In this document: positions 6,831 to 14,021 of the stretch, in pieces
How positions within the stretch are numbered: position 1 is the first letter of the stretch
Layout: every line of letters begins with the position of its first letter
Assembly (NCBI GenBank): GCA_003242115.1
Contig: QBMP01000011.1
Span: 6,232-31,153 of the forward strand
Source of the DNA: Phormidesmis priestleyi
GTDB lineage: Bacteria; Cyanobacteriota; Cyanobacteriia; Phormidesmidales; Phormidesmidaceae
Reading direction: 5' to 3'
Length of the DNA stretch: 24,922 nucleotides
Translations under genes and position numbers: made by a program
The notes under the pieces: generated by a model
Told to the model about the DNA's origin: nothing
The model's input: the letters and a program-made list of their open reading frames with translations, nothing else
Database searches by the model: none

Positions 6831-9224
6831 ATGCCCAAGCAGATTATTATTGCAGAGCAGCATCGAATCGCTGCTGTTTTTTCAGAAGATCAAATTCAAG
6901 AAATTATTGTTGCCACAGGTAGTCATCAAGTTGGAGATATCTACCTCGGTACAGTAGAGAACATTTTACCGGGCATTGACGCTGCCTTTGTAAACATCGG
7001 GGACAGTGACAAAAACGGCTTTATGCACGTTTCTGATCTAGGGCCACTGAAGCTTAAGCGGATGGCTAGCTCTATTACCGAATTGCTGGCTCCTCGGCAA
7101 AAGGTGCTCGTTCAAATCATGAAAGAGCCCACTGGTAATAAAGGCCCGAGACTGACCGGCAAGGTCACGCTACCCGGCCGCTACTTAGTGCTAATGCCCT
7201 ACAGCAAAGGCGTTAATCTCTCTCGTCGCATCCGGAATGAAACTGAGCGCAACCGACTGCGCGCCCTTGGCATTTTGATCAAGCCTCCGGGAATGGGGCT
7301 ATTGATTAGAACGGAAGCGGAAGGTATTTCTGAAGACGGCATCTGTGAGGATTTAAAGGCGTTGCAGCAGCGCTGGGAAACGATTCAAGAGGAAGCTTTA
7401 TCAACCCGCCCGCCCTCTCTTTTAAACCGAGACGATGACTTTATTCAGCGAGTGCTGCGCGATGTTTATAGTGACGATGTAAATCGTATCGTTGCAGATA
7501 CCGACAGTGGGTTAGAGAGAACTAAGAAGCATCTGACTAGCTGGAGCGATGGCCGCATTCCATCGGGTATCTTAATTGATCGCCACCGAGAATCAACCTC
7601 TGTCCTTGAGTATTTTCGTGTCAATGCCGCCATTAGAGAAGCACTCAAGCCCAGGGTTGATCTGCCATCGGGTGGCTACATCATTATTGAGCCGACGGAG
7701 GCGTTGACGGTAATTGACGTTAACTCAGGCTCATTTACTCGCTCAGCAACCGCGCGCGAAACGGTGCTTTGGACGAACTGCGAGGCCGCAATTGAAATCG
7801 CTAGACAGCTAAAGCTGCGTAACCTCGCTGGGGTTATTATTGTCGATTTTATTGACATGGATGCTCGCCGTGATCAAATGCAGGTGCTGGAGCAGTTTGG
7901 TACTTCGCTACGAGCCGATAAGTCACGGCCTCAGATTTCGCAGCTTTCAGAGTTAGGCTTGGTAGAACTTACCCGCAAACGCCAGGGGCAAAATATCTAC
8001 GAGCTGTTTGGTCAAACTTGCCCTACTTGCGGTGGATTAGGTCACTTAGCTCATCTACCCGGAGACTCACCTGAACAAGCGAGTCCGGTAATGATTTCTT
8101 CGGCTCGGCCCCAAAGCTATAGCTCTCCGGCTCAAAGCTTTTCTAATCGCCCCTCGGCCCGAGATTCAGAGAAGGATTCAGGTAGAGATTCGGGCAGACA
8201 CCCGAACAGAGAGGCAACGGCAGATCAAGAAGAGCGCTCGTTTGGATTGAATTCGCCAGCGGACATACAGGACTTGGATCTGCTGAATCATCCTAACTAT
8301 CAGGATAAAAACGGCCGCAGCAGCAGCCGTCGTCGTCGTCGTCGAGGAACAGAAAGTGTTCCTCCTAGAGAATCGCGATCAGGGCCCCCGGCCGATCCGA
8401 TCCCGGCTGCAAAAGATGCGGATGAGCGCAGCATGAATCCGCGCCGCAACGGGGCCGATAGTGCTGCTGATACTCATTTAGACATCGCTGCGGAAAATCT
8501 GCTGGAGTCTAAATCTGAGCATACGGAGCCTGCACCAAGTCGAGGAAAGCGATCGCGCAACGGTCGGCGTAAGGTGGAAGACCCCCCGGAAATTGTGGCC
8601 GTAGAGATGCCGTTAGAAGAACAGCGTGTCTATGCAATGATGGGCATTTCGCCCTTGGTTTATACCGAACAAACCGTTGATAATCCTCAAAATGTCTTAA
8701 TTTCAGTTGTACTTCCGGGCGAGGCTGAGCAATTTTTGGCGGCAGCGAAGGCAGCCTCCGAGGCAGCAATCTCGAATAAGCGCGTGATCACAACGCCAGA
8801 GCCAGCAGAAAGCGAACCCGAAGAAGAGGCCGAGTTGCTTTCGGTAGACGAGGAAAATTCGATAGAGGAATCCTCAATTGGTGAGGCTAGTCATCATCAG
8901 CCTGTTGCCAAAGCAGCTCCCGTAAAGCGGCGAAGACGCTCGACTCAGCAGCCTAATCAAGACGCAGCCGAACCCGTCGAAACGGCACAAGCCAGCGAAT
9001 CGGAAGTGACAGGAGCGATCGCCCAAGCCCCGATTTTGTCAGCAAATGCTGCATCAAATGGCGGCACATACAGCGATTTTGAGCAGGCAAACGGCACCCA
9101 AGAGGTTGCTGAAAGCCCTAGCGCCGAAACGGAGCCCCCTGAGGCAGAGCGTCTTGAGACAGAAAGTTCAGAAGAGAAAAAAGTAGTCCGCCGCCGCCGC
9201 CGCCGCTCTTCGGCTAGCGAATAG
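6831..9224 (+). CDS. rne: Ribonuclease E (cyanobacterial compact form)
   Basis: Endoribonuclease that starts mRNA decay and processes structured RNAs. The protein has 797 residues. An S1-type RNA-binding region (about 37-70, GDIYLGTVENILPGIDAAFV) is followed by the 5' sensor and the DNase-I-like catalytic part. The metal-binding aspartates are D296 (IDVNSGS) and D339 (IVDFIDMD), spaced 43 apart as in the E. coli enzyme (D303/D346). The zinc link is C397/C400 in CPTCGG. From about residue 410 the tail is disordered and rich in Ser, Arg, Glu and Pro. It holds one Arg run (R500-R505) and ends with RRRRRRSSA (787-795) plus SE; this C-terminal nonapeptide is known to bind polynucleotide phosphorylase in cyanobacteria. 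A conserved-looking block near residues 585-620 includes MMGISPLV. AGAGGAA, 7 bases before the ATG, supports the start. rnhB follows after 5 bp. Confidence 0.97.
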   Translation: MPKQIIIAEQHRIAAVFSEDQIQEIIVATGSHQVGDIYLGTVENILPGIDAAFVNIGDSDKNGFMHVSDLGPLKLKRMASSITELLAPRQKVLVQIMKEPTGNKGPRLTGKVTLPGRYLVLMPYSKGVNLSRRIRNETERNRLRALGILIKPPGMGLLIRTEAEGISEDGICEDLKALQQRWETIQEEALSTRPPSLLNRDDDFIQRVLRDVYSDDVNRIVADTDSGLERTKKHLTSWSDGRIPSGILIDRHRESTSVLEYFRVNAAIREALKPRVDLPSGGYIIIEPTEALTVIDVNSGSFTRSATARETVLWTNCEAAIEIARQLKLRNLAGVIIVDFIDMDARRDQMQVLEQFGTSLRADKSRPQISQLSELGLVELTRKRQGQNIYELFGQTCPTCGGLGHLAHLPGDSPEQASPVMISSARPQSYSSPAQSFSNRPSARDSEKDSGRDSGRHPNREATADQEERSFGLNSPADIQDLDLLNHPNYQDKNGRSSSRRRRRRGTESVPPRESRSGPPADPIPAAKDADERSMNPRRNGADSAADTHLDIAAENLLESKSEHTEPAPSRGKRSRNGRRKVEDPPEIVAVEMPLEEQRVYAMMGISPLVYTEQTVDNPQNVLISVVLPGEAEQFLAAAKAASEAAISNKRVITTPEPAESEPEEEAELLSVDEENSIEESSIGEASHHQPVAKAAPVKRRRRSTQQPNQDAAEPVETAQASESEVTGAIAQAPILSANAASNGGTYSDFEQANGTQEVAESPSAETEPPEAERLETESSEEKKVVRRRRRRSSASE

Positions 9225-9229
9225 CACAG

Positions 9230-9907
9230 ATGTCTAGCCCGCTTAGCAGCTTGCCCTTGATTCATGCCCTCCCCAGACGACCGCTCAATCACCAGATTGC
9301 TGGCGTTGATGAGGTGGGACGGGGGGCTTTATTTGGGCCAGTAGCCGCAGCGGCTGTGATGTTGCCAGATGCTGCCATCAAGCCTCTCGTGCAAGCAGGT
9401 GTAACTGATAGCAAAAAGCTGTCGGCCAGTAAGCGGCGGCAGCTAGCTTTGCTAATCAGGCAGGTTGCTCACTGCAAAGTGGGGTTAGCGTCTGTCTATG
9501 AAATTGATCGAATCAACATCCTCCAGGCAGCCCTAACTGCGATGCGGCGGGCTGTCATGCAGCTATCGCCGGTTCCTCATCTGTGTTTAATAGACGGCAA
9601 TCAGCGAGTGTCCGCGCTGCCAATGGCACAAGAAACCATCATTAAAGGTGACCAGCGGGAGTTAGCAATAGCTGCTGCCAGCATCGTTGCCAAAGTCTGG
9701 CGAGACGAACTCATCATCCGGCTAGATCGCCACTACCCTGGCTATGACCTACCTTCTAATAAAGGCTACGGCAGCGCCAAACATCTAGCAGGCATTGCCA
9801 AGCTAGGCATTTGCCGACAGCACCGAAAATCTTTCCGCAGCTGCCAGCTCGCTACGGTAAACTTGAAACTTTCGACGAAGACGATGCCCAAACACAGTAA
9901 TCCTTGA
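9230..9907 (+). CDS. rnhB: Ribonuclease HII
   Basis: Removes ribonucleotides from DNA and RNA of RNA-DNA hybrids. The protein has 225 residues. The four acidic active-site residues are visible: D27 and E28 in AGVDEVGRG, D122 in CLIDGN and D141 in IKGDQ. TDSKKLS (59-65) and the AAASIVAKVWRDE helix (148-160) are also typical, as is YPGYDLPSNKGYGSAKH near 168-185. The ATG lies 5 bp after the rne stop, so the two are surely co-transcribed; I recall the same rne-rnhB pairing in other cyanobacteria. After the usual family end (HRKSF) about 25 more residues of low-complexity sequence follow, and the last 56 bp overlap the 3' end of the convergent gene. Confidence 0.96.
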   Translation: MSSPLSSLPLIHALPRRPLNHQIAGVDEVGRGALFGPVAAAAVMLPDAAIKPLVQAGVTDSKKLSASKRRQLALLIRQVAHCKVGLASVYEIDRINILQAALTAMRRAVMQLSPVPHLCLIDGNQRVSALPMAQETIIKGDQRELAIAAASIVAKVWRDELIIRLDRHYPGYDLPSNKGYGSAKHLAGIAKLGICRQHRKSFRSCQLATVNLKLSTKTMPKHSNP

Positions 9908-10397
9908 TCAGCTGACGCATCAGCCGCTGCTTGAGCGCAATCAAAATACCGTTCAAAATGCCTTTCCCCGTACGCTCTAACAGCGGCCTGGGGGTTAGCC
10001 ACATACTTGGAGGCAAATCCACGCTAACGATTATATTTGCCTGCCCTCGAAGCTTTTGAGCGCTTTGAGTCGGTTGAGGCACAAGATATCCCTGCAAACT
10101 GAAAGAAAACTTTTCATTAAACGAGTCATAGCCTTCGAGCTGACAGCGGTTAGAGCTGAGTCGAACGGTTTTGCCCTCCAGCCAAACTTCAATATCACAA
10201 ACCGGCTGTAGCGACAGTCCAATGAACCGGATCGGGCGAACTTTGACGCGAAACAAACTTTCGCTCAACACCTCCACTTGAGACGCATCGACCAAAGCAT
10301 ATACAAGCCTTTCAACCTCGCTTAAATACGCTTCAATCGACAGGGGCTGCGACGGCACCGAAATTGTCACCGACTGAGAAGCGCTGAAGCGAACCAT
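9852..10397 (-). CDS. DUF1997-type protein of unknown function
   Basis: A 181-residue protein, soluble as far as can be seen, without signal peptide or membrane segment. It resembles the DUF1997 family of cyanobacteria and plants (SRPBCC-like fold expected): alternating beta strands such as VEVLSESLFRVKVRPIRF (about 42-59), a CDIEVWLEGKTVRLSSNRCQLEG block (about 67-89) and an amphipathic C-terminal helix ending in a short Ser-rich tail. The function is not known. I recall a family member near rne-rnhB in other cyanobacteria, so the linkage may be conserved. It is convergent with rnhB, with a 56-bp tail-to-tail overlap, and divergent from pheA. The family call is from memory of sequence style and needs a profile search. 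Confidence 0.75.
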   Translation of the reverse strand: MVRFSASQSVTISVPSQPLSIEAYLSEVERLVYALVDASQVEVLSESLFRVKVRPIRFIGLSLQPVCDIEVWLEGKTVRLSSNRCQLEGYDSFNEKFSFSLQGYLVPQPTQSAQKLRGQANIIVSVDLPPSMWLTPRPLLERTGKGILNGILIALKQRLMRQLIKDYCVWASSSSKVSSLP

Positions 10398-10473
10398 AGC
10401 TGCGGGCGAAATGAAAGAAAAAACGTATATGCTAACCGTAGCACTCTATAGCGTTGACGCACTTCCCATCTCT

Positions 10474-11316
10474 ATGTCGGTTTCAATCGCTCACCTGGGG
10501 CCCAGAGGCACTTTTGCAGAATTTGCCGCCGCCACCTATGCCGATAGTCTAGGCACTGAAATCACCGAACTCAAAGCCTATCCTACAATTGCGCAAAGCC
10601 TTCAGGCAACCGCCAGAAAGGACACAGACTTTTGCGTCGTCCCCATTGAAAACTCTATTGGTGGTGGCGTCACCTTCACATTAGACACCCTTTGGGAAAT
10701 CGAAACATTACAAATTCAGCGGGCTTTTACACTACCAGTGCAGCACGCCCTCATCTCAAAAGCCCAAAACCTCAGCGATATTGAAACAGTTTACTCTCAC
10801 CCTCAAGCTTTATCACAGTGCCATGACTGGCTAGAAACCCACCTACCAAACGTCAATTTAGTGCGTACAAGCTCTACCGCAGAGCCTCTGCCTTACGTCA
10901 AAGAAAATGCAACAGCAGGCGCGATTTCTTCGAGCTGGGGAGCCAAAATCTACGACTTACCCATCCTGGCGCATCCGATCAATGACTATGCAGATAACTA
11001 CACTCGCTTTTGGGTTCTAGGCCACCAGCAGGCCACCTGCGGGCAGTACACCTCTTTAGCTTTTAAGCTACTGAACAACGAACCGGGCGCATTGCTCAAG
11101 CCCTTACAGCTATTTTCTGCGCTTAATATCAACATGAGTCGGATTGAATCAAGACCCACTAAACGTCTGCTAGGCGATTATATTTTCTTTGTTGATATTG
11201 AAGCTAGCGCCGACCATTCCACTACGCAAACAGCGCTAGAGCTTTTGAAAATGCACACAGCCAAGCTGAAGATCTTCGGCAGCTATGATTTGACAGCAAT
11301 CGAGAGAGTGCTGTGA
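10474..11316 (+). CDS. pheA: Prephenate dehydratase
   Basis: Converts prephenate to phenylpyruvate in phenylalanine synthesis. The protein has 280 residues from the ATG at 10474, which puts the catalytic domain start (SIAHLGPRGTFAE) right at the N-terminus as in other monofunctional bacterial enzymes. Visible are VVPIENSIGGG, the catalytic TRF motif (177-179, in YADNYTRFWVLG) and a C-terminal ACT domain with the phenylalanine-binding motifs GALL (205-208) and ESRP (225-228), indicating feedback inhibition by phenylalanine. The frame is open further upstream with ATGs at 10411 and 10429. A start at 10411 would leave only 13 bp to the divergent neighbour and add 21 residues unlike the family, so it is less likely. 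No clear Shine-Dalgarno is present at any of the three. There is no chorismate mutase domain. Confidence 0.93.
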   Translation: MSVSIAHLGPRGTFAEFAAATYADSLGTEITELKAYPTIAQSLQATARKDTDFCVVPIENSIGGGVTFTLDTLWEIETLQIQRAFTLPVQHALISKAQNLSDIETVYSHPQALSQCHDWLETHLPNVNLVRTSSTAEPLPYVKENATAGAISSSWGAKIYDLPILAHPINDYADNYTRFWVLGHQQATCGQYTSLAFKLLNNEPGALLKPLQLFSALNINMSRIESRPTKRLLGDYIFFVDIEASADHSTTQTALELLKMHTAKLKIFGSYDLTAIERVL

Positions 11317-11370
11317 CTTTTCGGGCTCATTTTTTTAGATTTTGTTTGCAGAGCCTTGGTTTTCTTCGAG

Positions 11371-12012
11371 CTACTCCAAAACATCTTTCAGCGCCGTACG
11401 GGCAGCTAAATTATTGCGAGTAGAGGTGAGAATTTCGGCTTCACGCCCTAAGCGACTGGAGGTGTTCTGCATTTCTAACAGAGCCTGCTGCTCCAGTGAC
11501 ACGCCATACAGCGTACTAGCAACCCAGTATGAAAGCTCTAAGGGCAGCTCCGGAATGTTTTCGGGAAAGTCAATATCCTGGCTAGTCAGCTTGGCAGACA
11601 GGCGTACAACATCTCTTAACAGCCGGTCTACATCAGCGGCTAGCGGCACTAAATTCTCCTCTATCGGCTCATCTTCAATCCACTCGACTAAGCCTACGCG
11701 GTAAGGCGTTTCTCGCACGTAGTCCAGCACTCGAAAGCGCTGCTGGCCTAAGGTCATCACTTTCATCCGACCATCAGGCAGGCGCTGATAGTGAATAATT
11801 TCTGCGCAGCAGCCAACTTTGGCAATTTCGCCGGAGGTCGGATCAATCATTAATACGCCAAATCTGCGATCGCCCTGAAGAATTGTATTCATCAGCATCC
11901 GATAGCGCAGCTCAAAAATATGTAAAGGCAGCCGCCGACCTGGAAAGAGCACTAGCTCAGGAAGCGGAAAAAGCGGCAGCTCACGAACAGCAACTGATGA
12001 TGAAAAATCCAT
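11371..12012 (-). CDS. LON substrate-binding-domain protein (no protease domain)
   Basis: A 213-residue stand-alone version of the N-terminal substrate-recognition domain of Lon protease (PF02190 type). Typical is the start RELPLFPLPELVLFPGRRLPLHIFE (about residues 10-34), then LRYRMLMNTILQGDRRFGVL and a beta-rich core with KVMTLGQQRFRVL. The second half is helical. No AAA+ motor or Ser-Lys protease domain follows, so it cannot be a Lon protease by itself; binding of unfolded proteins or an adaptor role is only inference. It is the last gene of the minus-strand run that starts with rpsL; 220 bp separate it from rpsJ, so it may or may not belong to the ribosomal operon. It is convergent with pheA, with a 54-bp gap. 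Confidence 0.88.
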   Translation of the reverse strand: MDFSSSVAVRELPLFPLPELVLFPGRRLPLHIFELRYRMLMNTILQGDRRFGVLMIDPTSGEIAKVGCCAEIIHYQRLPDGRMKVMTLGQQRFRVLDYVRETPYRVGLVEWIEDEPIEENLVPLAADVDRLLRDVVRLSAKLTSQDIDFPENIPELPLELSYWVASTLYGVSLEQQALLEMQNTSSRLGREAEILTSTRNNLAARTALKDVLE

Positions 12013-12232
12013 TATGCCTAAAATAATGTCAAAGCACCGGCCCGATTGAAATGGCGGGTTTGTGGTGGTAGTGACATTCTAACGCACAGCCCATAATGCT
12101 TGCTATAGAGTCAGGCTTCTTCGGATTCTTTTCATTAGCTTGAAAAGCTGCCAAAAAAACTATCAACATTCCTAGCTTTTTAAGCAGCTTTCTAGTCAAC
12201 TTTATCGGTCAGCTTGTTTGGCAGGTATCCAT

Positions 12233-12553
12233 TTAAAGCTTGACTTCAATATCTACACCCGCCGGTAAGTCGAGCTTCATCAGCGCATCAATTGTCTTGG
12301 AAGAAGGCTGATAAATATCAATAATACGGCGATGGGTACGGGTTTCAAAGTGCTCACGTGAGTCTTTGTCAACGTGGGGCGACCTGAGCACACAGTAAAT
12401 TTTGCGGCGGGTCGGCAAAGGAATTGGGCCAACGGCGGTGGCATTCGTACGGTTAGCGGTATCGACAATCTTTTCGCAGGAAGTATCAAGCAAGCGGCGA
12501 TCAAAAGCCTTGAGGCGAATGCGGATCTTCTGCTGTTGAATCGTAGTGGCCAT
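12233..12553 (-). CDS. rpsJ: Ribosomal protein S10
   Basis: Small-subunit protein, also the NusE partner in transcription antitermination. The 106-residue protein is full length: [17 protein letters not shown] near the N-terminus, the long-loop region [29 protein letters not shown] (about 42-70), and [18 protein letters not shown] at the end. In cyanobacteria and plastids rpsJ is found after tufA at the end of the str cluster rather than at the head of the S10 operon, exactly as here. A 210-bp spacer with a hairpin and a possible promoter separates it from tufA. Confidence 0.98.
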   Translation of the reverse strand: MATTIQQQKIRIRLKAFDRRLLDTSCEKIVDTANRTNATAVGPIPLPTRRKIYCVLRSPHVDKDSREHFETRTHRRIIDIYQPSSKTIDALMKLDLPAGVDIEVKL

Positions 12554-12653
12554 ATCAAAGTTCAGCGCTCTATCGTGCGCCAGTGTTTAGTTTTCTAGGT
12601 TCAAGTCGAGCCTGGCTGAAGCAGCCAAAACTCTATGAATCTTTAGCGGGGAA

Positions 12654-12682
12654 TCTTTAGTGGGTCTTTAACGGATTGTCAA
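12654..12682 (-). promoter_or_regulatory. Candidate internal promoter for rpsJ
   Basis: On the minus strand a perfect TTGACA (12682-12677) is followed after 17 bases by TAAAGA (12659-12654), a poor -10 (3 of 6). It lies after the hairpin in the tufA-rpsJ spacer, about 100 bases before the rpsJ ATG, so it could supply rpsJ separately from the str operon. Confidence 0.35.
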
Positions 12683-12704
12683 ATAAGGTAGTGTCATCAA
12701 ACAA

Positions 12705-12735
12705 TCTAGGGGATCGATTTTATCAAACCCCTAGA
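12705..12735 (-). terminator. Hairpin in the tufA-rpsJ spacer
   Basis: TCTAGGGG (12705-12712) and CCCCTAGA (12728-12735) form an 8-bp perfect stem around a 15-base loop, 28 bases after the tufA stop on the minus strand. The bases after it (TTGTTTGATG) are only partly T-rich. It could be a partial terminator or an mRNA 3'-end/processing structure that lowers readthrough from tufA to rpsJ. Confidence 0.4.
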
Positions 12736-12763
12736 CTGTCATCAAGCTATCTCGTCATCACCT

Positions 12764-13993
12764 TTATTTAGTGATCTTAGAAACAACGCCAGCACCTACC
12801 GTGCGGCCACCTTCACGAATTGCAAAGCGCATTCCTTGCTCAATCGCAATTGGGTTGATCAGCTTGACGTTCATTTTGATGCGATCGCCCGGCATCACCA
12901 TCTCAGCTTCGCTACCGTCATCAGCTGTGAAGCTTTCAATAGAACCCGTTACATCTGTCGTCCGCACATAGAACTGAGGCTTATAGCCAGGGAAGAAAGG
13001 CGTATGACGACCGCCCTCTTCTTTATTCAGCACATATACTTCAGATTCAAACTCGGTATGAGGGGTAATGCTCTTAGGCTTAGCCAGCACCATACCGCGC
13101 TCAATGTCTTCCTTTTGAAGACCCCTCAGCAGCACGCCCACGTTATCGCCCGCCATGCCAGAATCCAACGTCTTCTGGAACATCTCTACACCCGTTACCG
13201 TGGTGCTCTTAGTATCGCGAATCCCAACCAACTCAACAGTTTCGCCGACTTTGACAACACCGCGCTCAATTCGGCCAGTCGCCACCGTACCACGACCCGT
13301 AATCGAGAACACGTCCTCAACGGCCATCAAGAAAGGCTTATCAACTTCACGCTCAGGCGTTGGAATGTAAGCATCCACTTCATCCATCAGCGCATGAATT
13401 TTGTCCACCCATTCATCAGCGCCGCGAGCTGTTTTTGGATCAGCTACCAGTTTTTCTACGGCTTTAAGCGCAGAACCTGCCGTAATCGGAATATCGTCGC
13501 CCGGAAAATCATAAGAGCTAAGCAGTTCGCGCACTTCTAGCTCAACTAGTTCAAGCAGTTCTTCATCGTCTACTTGGTCTTGCTTATTCAAGAACACAAC
13601 GATGTTAGGAACGCCAACTTGACCTGCCAGCAAAATATGCTCACGGGTTTGAGGCATCGGGCCGTCAGCCGCAGATACCACCAAGATTGCTCCATCCATC
13701 TGAGCCGCACCCGTGATCATGTTCTTCACGTAGTCAGCGTGGCCAGGGCAATCAACGTGAGCATAATGACGAGCGTCAGTCTCGTACTCTACGTGAGCGG
13801 TGTTAATCGTAATCCCGCGCGCTTTCTCCTCAGGAGCTGCGTCGATTTCATCGTAGCGCTGGGCTTTACCAGTGCCACTAGCCGCCAGGGTCATGGTGAT
13901 AGCTGCCGTCAGCGTTGTTTTGCCATGGTCAACGTGGCCAATAGTGCCAATGTTAACGTGGGGTTTGCTTCTTTCAAATTTTGCGCGTGCCAT
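12764..13993 (-). CDS. tufA: Elongation factor Tu
   Basis: GTPase that delivers aminoacyl-tRNA to the ribosome. The 409-residue protein is full length for a cyanobacterium. G1 is GHVDHGKT (19-26), the switch I region contains RGITI (59-63), G3 is DCPGH (81-85), G4 is NKQD (136-139) and G5 is GSALK. Domains 2 and 3 are complete, ending in [15 protein letters not shown]. The ATG at 13993 is 28 bp downstream of the restored fusA stop, so tufA is in the same transcript. The only purine-rich element upstream (AGGAA) is rather far from the start. No alternative function is plausible. Confidence 0.99.
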   Translation of the reverse strand: MARAKFERSKPHVNIGTIGHVDHGKTTLTAAITMTLAASGTGKAQRYDEIDAAPEEKARGITINTAHVEYETDARHYAHVDCPGHADYVKNMITGAAQMDGAILVVSAADGPMPQTREHILLAGQVGVPNIVVFLNKQDQVDDEELLELVELEVRELLSSYDFPGDDIPITAGSALKAVEKLVADPKTARGADEWVDKIHALMDEVDAYIPTPEREVDKPFLMAVEDVFSITGRGTVATGRIERGVVKVGETVELVGIRDTKSTTVTGVEMFQKTLDSGMAGDNVGVLLRGLQKEDIERGMVLAKPKSITPHTEFESEVYVLNKEEGGRHTPFFPGYKPQFYVRTTDVTGSIESFTADDGSEAEMVMPGDRIKMNVKLINPIAIEQGMRFAIREGGRTVGAGVVSKITK

Positions 13994-14021
13994 GAATTTT
14001 TCTGTGTGTTCCTAAAACTAA

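Noticed and set aside
11324..11355. GGCTC/GAGCC inverted repeat between pheA and the LON-domain gene as bidirectional terminator
   Set aside because: Only 5 bp with a 22-base loop, and a T-run mostly in the loop; too weak to call.
11342..11704. 120-codon plus-strand ORF opposite the LON-domain gene
   Set aside because: The minus-strand frame has a clear family match; this one is Ser/Arg-rich shadow sequence.
12836..13540. 234-codon plus-strand ORF opposite tufA
   Set aside because: It lies wholly inside the well-supported EF-Tu gene on the other strand; long antisense frames are expected opposite highly expressed, codon-biased genes.
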